A stretch of DNA of 64,000 nucleotides from a virus, in IMG/VR virus record IMGVR_UViG_3300049215_000771, positions 248,001-312,000 of that record; one strand, given 5' to 3'. Both the position numbers and the translations under genes were made by a program. The notes under the pieces were generated by a model. That model searched no databases, was not told the DNA's origin, and worked only from the letters and a program-made list of their open reading frames with translations. This document shows, piece after piece, positions 32,744-41,624 of the stretch (position 1 is the stretch's first letter; every line of letters starts with the position of its first letter).

Positions 32744-33166
32744 ATGCCTAAATTTCTCGGCGTACCTTACCCAATAATGCCGAATGCCCTGGGTTTCATG
32801 CACGCACAAGGCGGCGTTAGACAGATCAAAGCCGATTTGTTGCAATTGTTGCTAACGAATCCGGGCGAGAGAGTATTTTTGCCGACATTTGGTACTCCTT
32901 TAAGGAAGTTGCTGTTTGAACCAAACGACCCGACCATTGCGGCCACGGCGAGGACGATGATTATAAACTCCGTCAAAGCGTGGGAACCAAGGATCGCAGT
33001 ACAAAGCATCACAGTAACAAACTCAGGAATCGACACGGAGTTGAATCCTGCCGACACAAAAACAGAGTTTCAGGCCATCCTGAGCATCAACATCGTGTTT
33101 GTAGACCCGGATCAGATCAGCGATGTGCAATCACTGAGCCTAGAAATACCACTCGCTGGAGGATAA
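32744..33166 (+). CDS. Baseplate wedge gp25-like protein, 140 aa
   Basis: gp25/gpW lysozyme-like fold: IKADLLQLLLTNPGERVFLP then TFGTPLRKLLFEP (about 27-59), with the EPR-type motif WEPRI (about 83) that locks the wedge to the sheath. Length is typical of the family. It precedes the gp6/J-like gene with no gap. Confidence 0.88.
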   Translation: MPKFLGVPYPIMPNALGFMHAQGGVRQIKADLLQLLLTNPGERVFLPTFGTPLRKLLFEPNDPTIAATARTMIINSVKAWEPRIAVQSITVTNSGIDTELNPADTKTEFQAILSINIVFVDPDQISDVQSLSLEIPLAGG

Positions 33167-34744
33167 ATGGCAATTACCAACGGCTGCCCATTTGACATTG
33201 CACCATATGCACAATCGCAGGTCGTAAGTAGCCCAAACATCTTCAACCTGAACTACACCAACCAGGACTTCTGGTCGATGAAGACACGTTTGATCGACTT
33301 CATTCGGCAAAAGTTCACCACGGAGTTCTCGGACTTTGTTGAAGGTTCTTTGGCCATCATGTTGATCGAGAATTGGGCATTCCTGGCGGATACCCTTTCC
33401 TTCAAAATCGACCAAATCGCTAATGAAATCTTCATCGACACAGTAACAGAAATAGACAATGGTTTCAGGCTTTCTAAACTGGTTGGCTTCCAGCCACAAC
33501 CCCCGATTGCAGCTTCCTCCATGTGGACCGCTACGATCAATAACCCGATCCTAACAGACCTGACAATCCCTGCGCCACTCGACATCAAAACACAATCGGG
33601 CACAACAAGCATCACTATTGAGTTGTACCCAGCCGATCAGAACAACAATCCAATTTTCGATCAAGACATCATCATCCCGGCTGGAAACATTGTAAACGCC
33701 GCCATTGTTGGACTTGAGGGGCGAACCCGCACCCAAACAGTAACCAGCACAGGTGTTGTTGGACAAACTATCCAGTTGAACTACTTCCCTGTCATTTTCG
33801 ACTCGGTGTTGGTGGATGTAGATGGGGTACGCTGGACCCAGGTTGAATTCTTCACTGACTCGCAGCCTCGCCGGGAATTTAGAGTTGAGTTTGACGCCAC
33901 TTACACAGCCTATGTCATTTTTGGAGACAACACGGCTGGTTTGCTGCCTTCCAACGGTTCGCAAATTGTTGTGACCTATCGTCAGGGTGGCGGAACCATC
34001 GGCAACATCGTGACTGGCTCAGTGCAGACACAGACCATTGTGGATGTGCCTGGGCTGGGATATGCCGTACCCGTCAATTTCACCAATTACACCGCTGGCA
34101 CCAATGGCTACGACGGCGACACGCTGGATGACATTCGACACAAACTACCGGCCTGGACCACGACTCAGCTTCGGTGTGTCACTGGACTTGACTACAAGAA
34201 CACAGCAGACCTGTTTGCCACTCCCTACAACGGATTGATTGGAAAATCCACGGCGGTACTGAGGAATGCTGGATGCGCAGGAAACATCATTGACCTGTAC
34301 GTTCTTGCCGTAGCTGGGACTACGCAATCCTTGTCAACAACAGCCCTGGCCCCGGCATCGAATGAATTGAAAACGGCCCTGCAAGAATATCTGGCCGGTT
34401 TGCAAATGTTCACAGACTACGTTTGTATTCGAGATGGATTCGTGGTGACAGTTGACGTAACAATTGACGTGGTTTTGAACAAGTTCTACCAGAAGTTCCA
34501 GGATCAGATCAACGCACAGATACAACAAAAATTGACCCAATTCTTCTCGTTGAGCAATTGGGATTACGGGCAGACCTTGCAAGACAAAGACATCATCATG
34601 CTGCTTTCCAGCATCTCGGAGGTAAGCAGCTACGAAATCTCGTTCACGACGAACGATCCAAACAATGGCGGAACAACCGTTGTGACGGATTTCAACCAGA
34701 TTATCGTGCCTGATGTTGTGACAATTGCTTTTTCCTACGAGTAA
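33167..34744 (+). CDS. Baseplate wedge protein J/gp6-like, 525 aa
   Basis: The N-terminus FWSMKTRLIDFIRQKFTTEF...MLIENWAFLADTLSFKIDQI is the diagnostic J/gp6 start (helix that reaches the neighbouring wedge). It is followed by a beta domain and a GYDGDTLDDIRHKLP motif (about 306) seen in Baseplate_J proteins. SD GGAGG lies before the ATG. It directly follows the gp25-like gene, as in P2, Mu and T4-type baseplates. Confidence 0.85.
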   Translation: MAITNGCPFDIAPYAQSQVVSSPNIFNLNYTNQDFWSMKTRLIDFIRQKFTTEFSDFVEGSLAIMLIENWAFLADTLSFKIDQIANEIFIDTVTEIDNGFRLSKLVGFQPQPPIAASSMWTATINNPILTDLTIPAPLDIKTQSGTTSITIELYPADQNNNPIFDQDIIIPAGNIVNAAIVGLEGRTRTQTVTSTGVVGQTIQLNYFPVIFDSVLVDVDGVRWTQVEFFTDSQPRREFRVEFDATYTAYVIFGDNTAGLLPSNGSQIVVTYRQGGGTIGNIVTGSVQTQTIVDVPGLGYAVPVNFTNYTAGTNGYDGDTLDDIRHKLPAWTTTQLRCVTGLDYKNTADLFATPYNGLIGKSTAVLRNAGCAGNIIDLYVLAVAGTTQSLSTTALAPASNELKTALQEYLAGLQMFTDYVCIRDGFVVTVDVTIDVVLNKFYQKFQDQINAQIQQKLTQFFSLSNWDYGQTLQDKDIIMLLSSISEVSSYEISFTTNDPNNGGTTVVTDFNQIIVPDVVTIAFSYE

Positions 34745-34747
34745 AAT

Positions 34748-37700
34748 ATGGCAACAGTAGCGCCCGATCAAAACCCTCAAGTATTAGACACGGTTCTGTT
34801 CAACCTGCCGACGCCGGATGCCAATGGCTGCTTCCTGGCTGATCCATACATGGTGAACAGCGTTGTGGTCTATTTCGTTGAGAGAGATTTCGCTGATCTG
34901 AATGAAAACCAATATGACAATATCATTCAGGATGACGCCGCCAGTGCTGCCGCTGACGCAGCCGAGGCCGTGGCCTGCGCCAATCCGACTGCCGCCAACA
35001 TTCAACAAGCAAAAACACTTCGGTCACAAGCCAACAGTTTGGCATTCACAAGCCCATTCTACTACAACGATGCCAACCCTGTCACTGTTGTAGGCAATGC
35101 TGATTATCCTGCCTGGCTTACCACAGATCAAAGCAACGCCTTCATCACGCACACTGGCACCGGGCAGTTTCAATATGCCTGGAACAGTTATGGAATGCGT
35201 GAAGGCGACTACTTTGTTTGTTGGACCTGGACGCCCAACCCTGCCGGCGACACCATCTCCAACAGTTTCAAGTTCAATCTGGCTGGCAATTCAGTAGTAA
35301 CAACCAGCATTCCGACGCACTACACACAGCCGGACAAGTATTACACTCTACTGACAACCTACCTGCCGGAAACGTACAAAACACTGATTACTGACACCGA
35401 CCGAACACCAGATGTATTGGACAGGTTCAACCAGGCCGTAGCCCTTGGTTTTACTGCTGTAGAAAACCTAGCCAATCAGATTGTAGACCTTCAGGACGCC
35501 AACAGTACGGCAGAAGCATTCTTGCCCCTTCTGGCCCGTTACTTTGGCATTACCCTGAAAACACAAGACCCAGCACTGTGGAGGCGTCAGATCAAGCAAG
35601 CCATCCCATTGTTCAAGAAGAAGGGAACGATTGGAGGCTTGCAGGAGGCATTGGCTCAGGCTGGAATCAGGATGGCGAAAGTAACCAGGTTGTGGCAGAT
35701 TATTTCTTCATACACTTGGCAGGACGCTTTCACCTATGACGGAACCAATGACACCTGGGAACTTTCCAAGACGCCAGTGATGCCTATTGATCCAACCAAC
35801 TATGCTGTTTACTTGAGGCCAGAAGGACAACCTTCTTACATGCAATTGGGAACAGATTATGTTTCCTTTGGAACTGACATGGACGGCAACCCAACAGTAA
35901 CCTGGGCTGGCAGCGGCCTGATGATCGACCCTATTGACCTTGTTGCTGGCGACATCGTAAAGGTGTTGTATGTTTACAAGTCAGTGCCGGATAGCCCACA
36001 CCAGACCATTGAGAATTATGTGCGCAGCCTGCCATTGGCTGACCAGCGTGACGAAACAAAACAACAATACCCACTAAAAAACTGGAACGTGCGACTCATC
36101 GAGGAGGACGACCCGTTGTTCAATGTGGTCATTCCCGACAAGTTTCCATTCATGGACCCGCTGATCTACGGCAAGGTGCGCACTGAATTCCCGTACTCCG
36201 AGAATGCCTACAACGCCGATGAATACAACGGCAGCATCAGGAATTCCTACAATCCCTGCGACATCGACAAGGACTTCCTCGATCCATGTACGGCCTGCCT
36301 GGGAAGCAAGTTCAATATCGACCTGGAGATCGAGAACTTGTCCAACAATCGCATTCTGGAGGCCCAGGACGTGATATTGGAATTCGTGCCGTTCCACGCC
36401 CAGCTTCAGACCATGAACTTCACTGGCGGGATAACTGAATTTATAACGCCTCCCCTGGAAGAAATTGAGGTTTTGGTGAGTGTTTCGGGCGGTGATTTTG
36501 TGCTTTGCGGCGAGGGACAGATGTGGTTCAACCGTGCCATGAAGGGCGGCTTAACCACCCATATCATCGACCGCTCCATGTTGGCATCGTCGGACATCCC
36601 AATATCAAATCAGGCCGGCACAGCCTACAACGATTACATTACCATCTGGAGTTCCAGTGTTTTGTTCGACAACATAGCCATGTCCACAGATGGTTCGGCT
36701 TTATTGGAAGTTTTTGCACCATCACCAAATGCCGGAACCTACAACCTGAGCAACCCGTCCCGCAACACAGCAGTTGTAACTGGTGCTACGGAACCACTGA
36801 ACACTTCAGCATTTACGTTCAGGCTATCGAACGTCTTGACTTCAGGTACGCTGTGTAACATCTATCAGAACAACTCGGTGACGTTGCTTGATGCGAACAA
36901 TCCGTTCCCTAGTGTTTTGTCCTTGTTTGACGTGACATATAACGGGGCGACGGGACCATATACAGTTTTGATTCCTGCTTACAGCGCCACACATTATCAG
37001 GTGAACAGTGTTTTCCCGGACGGCTCCTTGGAGTTGTTGGATCACGGAGAAACGCTGCCAACATCCAATGTAACCAACGTGGCTTATACCTTGTACGATG
37101 AGAACGGAGCGGTGGTAAGCAGCAGTACGACAGGCGGGTTGACGATAGCAGTACGGGGTCGGGTGCAATCGTTGGATAGTAGCATTCAGGACATCCACAA
37201 CATGATTCGTGGCACCTGTTATGTTGTTACGGGCGGCAGTCAGTATTTGATTGATGGTTTTGTCAGTCCCACTGATGACGCCGAATTCTACATCGACGGG
37301 TACGCAGGCGGGGACATGGCTGGCACGACTTTGACGATTTACCAGCGAATTGTAGACAACGAAATTGGATATTTCAGCCATCGAGGACTGGAGTTGCAGG
37401 TTTCAGGCAACCTGGAAACAACTTTGAACATACAAAATGGTGCAAATCCACCTGCTACGCCGCTAGAAAATAACGACTTCATGGAGAACTACATTGTAAC
37501 AATTAACAGCCAAGATTACTTGATTAGCATGATAAATGGCAACAGCCCACCGGGATACACGACAATTACTTTGGCCGGGCCGGACAATTACTGGAAGACG
37601 TTGGGTGCAGGAGGTACGAGCGTGAATTTCACGGTAACACACTTCACCAAGGAAACGATCACAGTTCCAGGCCAGCAGTTCGATCTACCTGCTCACACCT

Positions 37701-37879
37701 TCCCGACCTATGACCGTGGAGGCCGTGAGGTTATTGACCAGCAAACCAACAACGATCCGCCTGTAGGTGTGTCGATGGTTGGCAAGGGTGCCGGTTTGAC
37801 AGAAGTTGTCGAGCAATCGGAGGGCATTAGTTTTGAAATCGAATGGGCCGATGGCTCGAAGGATCAGGGGAATATATGA
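34748..37879 (+). CDS. Tail protein I-like/gp7-like baseplate protein, 1,043 aa
   Basis: Residues about 215-330 hold the P2 gpI-type domain: YLPETYKTL, LLARYFGI, LWRRQIKQAIPLFKKKGTIG. The protein is about five times the size of gpI; beyond the domain lie beta-rich segments with many D/G/T residues (DGTNDTWELSKTPVMP, FPDGSLELLDHGE), probably stacked beta-sandwiches extending from the wedge as T4 gp7/gp10 do. An N-terminal Ala-rich helix (about 58-97) sits before the domain. The next gene starts in ATGA overlap. Confidence 0.75.
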   Translation: MATVAPDQNPQVLDTVLFNLPTPDANGCFLADPYMVNSVVVYFVERDFADLNENQYDNIIQDDAASAAADAAEAVACANPTAANIQQAKTLRSQANSLAFTSPFYYNDANPVTVVGNADYPAWLTTDQSNAFITHTGTGQFQYAWNSYGMREGDYFVCWTWTPNPAGDTISNSFKFNLAGNSVVTTSIPTHYTQPDKYYTLLTTYLPETYKTLITDTDRTPDVLDRFNQAVALGFTAVENLANQIVDLQDANSTAEAFLPLLARYFGITLKTQDPALWRRQIKQAIPLFKKKGTIGGLQEALAQAGIRMAKVTRLWQIISSYTWQDAFTYDGTNDTWELSKTPVMPIDPTNYAVYLRPEGQPSYMQLGTDYVSFGTDMDGNPTVTWAGSGLMIDPIDLVAGDIVKVLYVYKSVPDSPHQTIENYVRSLPLADQRDETKQQYPLKNWNVRLIEEDDPLFNVVIPDKFPFMDPLIYGKVRTEFPYSENAYNADEYNGSIRNSYNPCDIDKDFLDPCTACLGSKFNIDLEIENLSNNRILEAQDVILEFVPFHAQLQTMNFTGGITEFITPPLEEIEVLVSVSGGDFVLCGEGQMWFNRAMKGGLTTHIIDRSMLASSDIPISNQAGTAYNDYITIWSSSVLFDNIAMSTDGSALLEVFAPSPNAGTYNLSNPSRNTAVVTGATEPLNTSAFTFRLSNVLTSGTLCNIYQNNSVTLLDANNPFPSVLSLFDVTYNGATGPYTVLIPAYSATHYQVNSVFPDGSLELLDHGETLPTSNVTNVAYTLYDENGAVVSSSTTGGLTIAVRGRVQSLDSSIQDIHNMIRGTCYVVTGGSQYLIDGFVSPTDDAEFYIDGYAGGDMAGTTLTIYQRIVDNEIGYFSHRGLELQVSGNLETTLNIQNGANPPATPLENNDFMENYIVTINSQDYLISMINGNSPPGYTTITLAGPDNYWKTLGAGGTSVNFTVTHFTKETITVPGQQFDLPAHTFPTYDRGGREVIDQQTNNDPPVGVSMVGKGAGLTEVVEQSEGISFEIEWADGSKDQGNI

Positions 37880-38355
37880 GAGAAACACATAGCCCGTGTG
37901 AAGTGTACGGCCATGTCCAGGCGATCATCGACTACAAGTCTGGCGAGAGGGCCGTCATTGAGTTTCCGAACACCATTCTTCGCACGGGAAGGAATGCGTT
38001 GGCGGCTTCACTTGCCAATGATGTAGGAGGCCAGTTCAACTTCTATATCTCAAGGATGTTGTTCGGCGACGGCGGCACGGCGGGCGGCGTCGTTAAGTTC
38101 GTAGACACTGCCAGAAACGGGTTGTTTGGTATTACCCGTGCCAACAAGCCAGTTATTGCGCAGGTCGATCCGAACATTCCATCTCAGGTGATTTTCACTT
38201 CTGTCGTCGCCTACAGTGAGGCGAACGGTTACACTTTGAATGAGATGGCGTTGCAGATGAACACAGGGGATTTCTACAGTATGGTGACGTTCCCGGACCT
38301 AACCAAGACAGATCAGATGCAGATTACTTGGAATTGGAGGCTTTCCTTCGTATGA
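37876..38355 (+). CDS. Baseplate or tail-fibre-connector protein, 159 aa
   Basis: The start at 37876 is fixed by ATGA overlap with the upstream stop and an AGGGGA SD. Layout IEFPNTILRTGRNALAASLA then ISRMLFGDGGTAGG and NEMALQM...WNWRLSF is a recurrent small tail protein arrangement at the end of baseplate operons (beta-rich, with FGDGG loop). It ends in a further ATGA overlap with the sigma-like gene. Exact role unknown. Confidence 0.68.
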   Translation: MRETHSPCEVYGHVQAIIDYKSGERAVIEFPNTILRTGRNALAASLANDVGGQFNFYISRMLFGDGGTAGGVVKFVDTARNGLFGITRANKPVIAQVDPNIPSQVIFTSVVAYSEANGYTLNEMALQMNTGDFYSMVTFPDLTKTDQMQITWNWRLSFV

Positions 38356-38717
38356 AAAACTACTGGCTCGATAAGAAAAAGAACAACATTCCGACTTGCA
38401 AGGATTTGCAGGAAGCTACTGTTGATTTTCAGAACAACAGGACAACAAAAAACGCCGAGAGGCTATGCGAGATGTTCAAGGTTTTGGTGGAAACCATCTT
38501 GAAGTATTTCGGCGACAAGATCGACCTTGGGGACAGGAAGCAAGTTACTGTCGAGTGCATGGCGACGTGCTTTACCAAACTGAGGCGGTACAATCCACAG
38601 AAGGGGAAGGCGTTCAATTTCTTCACAACAATCATCCTGTCACACATGCGGCAGATATACAGAACGAGGAGGGCTTATGCGGAACTTTTGGCTCGACAAA
38701 ATAACAGAAAAAAGTAA
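38352..38717 (+). CDS. Late sigma factor, T4 gp55-like, with MKNYWLD tag
   Basis: 121 aa. Residues 79-108 (RRYNPQKGKAFNFFTT, then ILSHMRQIYRTRR) align with T4 gp55 ([20 protein letters not shown] and onward), the sigma region 2-like part that reads the TATAAATA late -10. The preceding helices (about 34-75) follow the same spacing as gp55. No region 4 is present, as expected for gp55. The N-terminal MKNYWLDKKK is shared with the next two proteins, which is odd for a transcription factor. It lies in the baseplate operon by ATGA overlap. Confidence 0.65.
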   Translation: MKNYWLDKKKNNIPTCKDLQEATVDFQNNRTTKNAERLCEMFKVLVETILKYFGDKIDLGDRKQVTVECMATCFTKLRRYNPQKGKAFNFFTTIILSHMRQIYRTRRAYAELLARQNNRKK

Positions 38718-39084
38718 GGTGCAAACTTGGAACTTCGAGGAAGAACTGAAGAAAATGATGGACAAGGCAGCGATAACTTTGGAGATGCAGTCCGTGAAAG
38801 TCTTGCCGGAACCAAGCTCGACGGAAAACTTGGTGCGCCGTTGGAAGAGAATGGAAATCACTTCCCAATGCGGGCACAGTTGGTTCTTCGCCGACGAGAA
38901 TGCAAGCTGCGGCGCATGGGCGAAGCTGGTGGAGCGGCCCGATTATGGGGTTCCATTGCCGCAGGCATCCGTAAAGCAACAAGATGATGTGCTTCCACCC
39001 TGGAACACTGAAACCTACAACGGAATCGACCTGGAGAATACCGAAGAATTTACGCCGACAAACGGCTGGGAGTGCGATCTATGA
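38677..39084 (+). CDS. MRNFWLD-tagged protein with spike-like motif, 135 aa
   Basis: SD GAGGAGGG lies 3 nt before the ATG; the gene overlaps the sigma-like gene by 41 nt. It begins MRNFWLDKITEKS, then a helical region, a Cys/His/Trp stretch (SQCGHSWFFADENASCGAW) that could bind metal, and VLPPWNTETYNGIDLENTEE near the end. The last closely matches VFPPWNTENYNGFDLSS in the central spike. Probably a virion protein of the baseplate region; no named family. Confidence 0.65.
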   Translation: MRNFWLDKITEKSKVQTWNFEEELKKMMDKAAITLEMQSVKVLPEPSSTENLVRRWKRMEITSQCGHSWFFADENASCGAWAKLVERPDYGVPLPQASVKQQDDVLPPWNTETYNGIDLENTEEFTPTNGWECDL

Positions 39085-39632
39085 AGAACTACTGGTTAGA
39101 CAGGAAAAAAAAGAAAGATTGCTACTGCGACAAATCCGACGAGGGAATGAGGAGGCGGGCAAAGTTGCAGACTGAGTACATGCGGCGTCGGATAGAACGC
39201 CTGCGAAACTTCACCAGGGCTTTGGCCACGGGCGGCTCGGTGGAGATCAATTGGGAAGCCATTGAGAAGGAGGAGCAGGAAGAAAAAATCAAGTTCGAGA
39301 TTCCTGAAATTCCGACCCCTGAAATTCCGCCAATCACAGTAATGTGGGACTTCAACACCCCGCCGCCTGAAATCAACATCCCGCCGATGGTATTCGGGAC
39401 CATCGACATCACTGGTACTGGAATAATGACTCAGATCGACATTTCGCCACCCGTCAATATACCGACTGAGATCAAACTGGTTGCTCCAGACCCGATGCCT
39501 GTCATCAAGGTGGAATGGGGTCTACCGCCTACCATTCCTTTGATAATCACGGATACGTCCGGGCCGATGGGGACCATGCCGTTGGACATTCCCAGCGTGA
39601 TTACGATAAACTCGCCGGAATACCGTATATAA
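39081..39632 (+). CDS. MKNYWLD-tagged fibre-like protein with I/P repeats, 183 aa
   Basis: ATG overlaps the upstream stop (ATGA). It starts MKNYWLDRKKKKDCYC, then a basic helix (about 24-60), an acidic helix, and from about residue 75 a Pro/Ile/Glu region of EIPxPEIPPITV-like strands. The part VNIPTEIKLVAPDPMPVIKV strongly resembles the C-terminal section of the 2,048-aa fibre protein (GIPTEIQLVVPEIPDIRVIH). It may be a short relative of the same beta-repeat fold or an adaptor for it. Confidence 0.68.
   Translation: MKNYWLDRKKKKDCYCDKSDEGMRRRAKLQTEYMRRRIERLRNFTRALATGGSVEINWEAIEKEEQEEKIKFEIPEIPTPEIPPITVMWDFNTPPPEINIPPMVFGTIDITGTGIMTQIDISPPVNIPTEIKLVAPDPMPVIKVEWGLPPTIPLIITDTSGPMGTMPLDIPSVITINSPEYRI
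39626..39631 (+). promoter_or_regulatory. Late-type -10 candidate TATATA, 5 nt before ATG
   Basis: TATATA-ACGAT-ATG, covering the stop of the upstream gene; no SD for the gene at 39637. Confidence 0.5.
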
Positions 39633-39636
39633 CGAT

Positions 39637-40461
39637 ATGCCAGAACTTGATCTGTATCCAGTACCACTGTATAATCCACTGCACCCGTACCATTGGGAGT
39701 ACGACAACCTGCCGTTGCAGAATTTAATCCTTCGGGATGAAATCATCAACGGCCAGGTTGACTACAACTCAGGCATCTTGATGGATGCCGCTGGTACACA
39801 GGGCACATTGGCAAATCGGCTTGCGCAAAGCATCGACCCCAACGGCAGTCTCTTACTTGCCGCCGTCGATTCCGTGATGCACAACATAGCCGCTCACATT
39901 GACGGAACAGCCAATCTGTCTCCAACTGAGATTTCTTCTTTGGCGACACTTGGGTATGTTGTATCGAATCCAGTCCCGTATGTGAGAATGTTGAACGCAG
40001 AACGGGCCAAGCTATCCCTTATTGCTGATGAAGCAACGAACATGACGATTCAGGTGCAAACACCTTCTGTCACTGTTCTGTACACCCAGGGACCGATTAC
40101 CTTTGTTCCATCCGAAACAGTAACATGGTTCGTTTCAGGTAATCAGATACAGGCCAATTTGGGGTTCCCGATTGAAGCAGCACATCGTCACTACTACGAT
40201 CAGGAACCAGTAACGAGCGATTATCAGAACTATCAAACAACGTCGGTCAGCACACCATGTAGGGTGGGCACATTGCGAGTGTACATCAACGGCGTAAGAC
40301 TCAGTGAAACAGCAAACGTCTACGTTCCCTCAGCCATCATCTCGGCCCCGTGGACGCTGAACTCCTTCACGCCAAACGAAGAAGCTGGAACTTTCCAACT
40401 GGAAACTCCCATTACCGCCGCTGACATCATTCGCATCGACTTCGACATTGCTTTGACATAA
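39637..40461 (+). CDS. Virion structural protein, 274 aa
   Basis: Begins MPELDLYPVPLYNPLHPYHW. A helical N-terminal half (SIDPNGSLLLAAVDSVMHNI) is followed by a beta-rich half with VETITVLY-type strands, TLRVYINGVRLSETANVYVP and EEAGTFQLETPITAADIIRI. This layout (helix bundle then beta sandwich with an Ser/Thr-Glu-Thr-Pro-Ile motif) is common in phage fibre or collar proteins of unknown role. It lacks an SD and is preceded by TATATA. Confidence 0.62.
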   Translation: MPELDLYPVPLYNPLHPYHWEYDNLPLQNLILRDEIINGQVDYNSGILMDAAGTQGTLANRLAQSIDPNGSLLLAAVDSVMHNIAAHIDGTANLSPTEISSLATLGYVVSNPVPYVRMLNAERAKLSLIADEATNMTIQVQTPSVTVLYTQGPITFVPSETVTWFVSGNQIQANLGFPIEAAHRHYYDQEPVTSDYQNYQTTSVSTPCRVGTLRVYINGVRLSETANVYVPSAIISAPWTLNSFTPNEEAGTFQLETPITAADIIRIDFDIALT

Positions 40462-40479
40462 GGCAATGAGGCATAAAAC

Positions 40480-41019
40480 TTGAGCAATTTATTCACACAT
40501 AAGGACTTGAAGTGTGGGTTCATTATCTTGTGTTCGGAACACAACCCTGATCTTTTACGATACACAGTCCGATCAATTCAGATGCGCTACGGCGAAGCAC
40601 CCATCATCGCCGTAACTGACGCCGGGACAACAGATAACGAGATGAGGGAAATGAAAACATTTTGCCCTGTGTTTAAGGGCAAGAAAACTTTCACTTCCCT
40701 CATCAATGTTGGTTTCCAGCACACCCTGGCCGGTTGGAACTTCGTCGTCATGGCCGGCACAACCATGCGGGCCAGCCTGGATCGCAAAATGTCCTACTTT
40801 GTCAACAGCGAGAAGGACATTTTGTTTCCAATTGCCAACAACAAGTGGAATTTCGTGGAGGCGACCCTGAACGGCCTCCTAATTCACAAGAAAACCTTCA
40901 AGGAGGTCGGCGACATGCCAAACGAAGGCTCCCTGGAGATGGCAAAGGCAGAATGGGCACTGAACGCTGCTGACCGTGGCTGCACTTTCAAAGCCATCAT
41001 AGGAGCCAAACTTTGCTAG
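40480..41019 (+). CDS. GT-A-type glycosyltransferase-like protein, 179 aa
   Basis: Starts at TTG with GAGG 10 nt upstream; no ATG is nearby. FIILCSEHNPDLLRYTVRSI then YGEAPIIAVTDAGTTDNEM resembles the N-terminal half of GT2 nucleotide-sugar binding folds (beta strand, helix, acidic loop). It is short for a full enzyme and lacks an obvious DxD-to-acceptor region, so it may be a stand-alone domain. It overlaps the convergent gene by 4 bp. Confidence 0.55.
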   Translation: MSNLFTHKDLKCGFIILCSEHNPDLLRYTVRSIQMRYGEAPIIAVTDAGTTDNEMREMKTFCPVFKGKKTFTSLINVGFQHTLAGWNFVVMAGTTMRASLDRKMSYFVNSEKDILFPIANNKWNFVEATLNGLLIHKKTFKEVGDMPNEGSLEMAKAEWALNAADRGCTFKAIIGAKLC

Positions 41020-41567
41020 ACCAGGCCGTAGGTGAACGCCCAGCGGTCGTTATGGACATGCTTGCCCTTATTCACTTCGCATAGATATTCCCACAGCCCA
41101 TCCCAGCTACCGAACATGAACTCATGCGGGATGAAGCCATAATACCACAAGGGAATGAACTCCTTCCCCTGCGGACAAACCAGCATGGTCGGCTTCTTCG
41201 CATTGTTTGAGTTGATGATTTCGTGGTGCGTGCCGGTCGTCGGAACACCAGACGGCAGGTAGGCAATCGTGAAATCCGCCCGATCCACCATAGCCAAATC
41301 CTTCCGCACGAAGGCTTTGGCTATTTTCGTCATTGTTTCATAGTCCCTGTCGATCCTGGCTTGTTTCAGAACAGGAACCCACTGTTGCTTGGGATCGGCG
41401 AAAGGATCAAACAGCGTGATTTTGAAGGTTTCAACCAGCACCTTGCGAGGTTCATCCCGCCAGTTGTGCCCCTGGTTGTCGTTCTCAATAGGCCCGGAGA
41501 GGTAGCAGCGTTTTCCCTTCAATACCTTCTTGCGAGGCTTTGGCGGCATCAGGTCGATATTTTGCAT
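41016..41567 (-). CDS. Nucleoside 2-deoxyribosyltransferase-like protein, 183 aa
   Basis: The ATG at 41567 is chosen by SD GAGGAAG; longer reading would cross the divergent promoter. CYLSGPIENDNQGHNWRDEP (N-terminal SGPI motif) and later VRKDLAMVDRADFTIAYLP then GVPTTGTHHEI match the N-deoxyribosyltransferase/RCL fold: nucleotide cleavage or transfer with Asp-x-x-x-x-Asp and a TxGTxxE loop. Likely cytoplasmic nucleotide metabolism or degradation of modified nucleosides. TATATC lies 12 nt upstream of the SD on the minus strand. Confidence 0.7.
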   Translation of the reverse strand: MQNIDLMPPKPRKKVLKGKRCYLSGPIENDNQGHNWRDEPRKVLVETFKITLFDPFADPKQQWVPVLKQARIDRDYETMTKIAKAFVRKDLAMVDRADFTIAYLPSGVPTTGTHHEIINSNNAKKPTMLVCPQGKEFIPLWYYGFIPHEFMFGSWDGLWEYLCEVNKGKHVHNDRWAFTYGLV

Positions 41568-41624
41568 GGCTTCCTCGTGATATAGAACTCTATTACAGGT
41601 AGGTTGTACCACACAGGAGAAAAT

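Noticed and set aside
39081-39632. Collagen-like repeat
   Set aside because: Pro is frequent but there is no Gly-x-y periodicity; the pattern is I-P-x-E-I strands.
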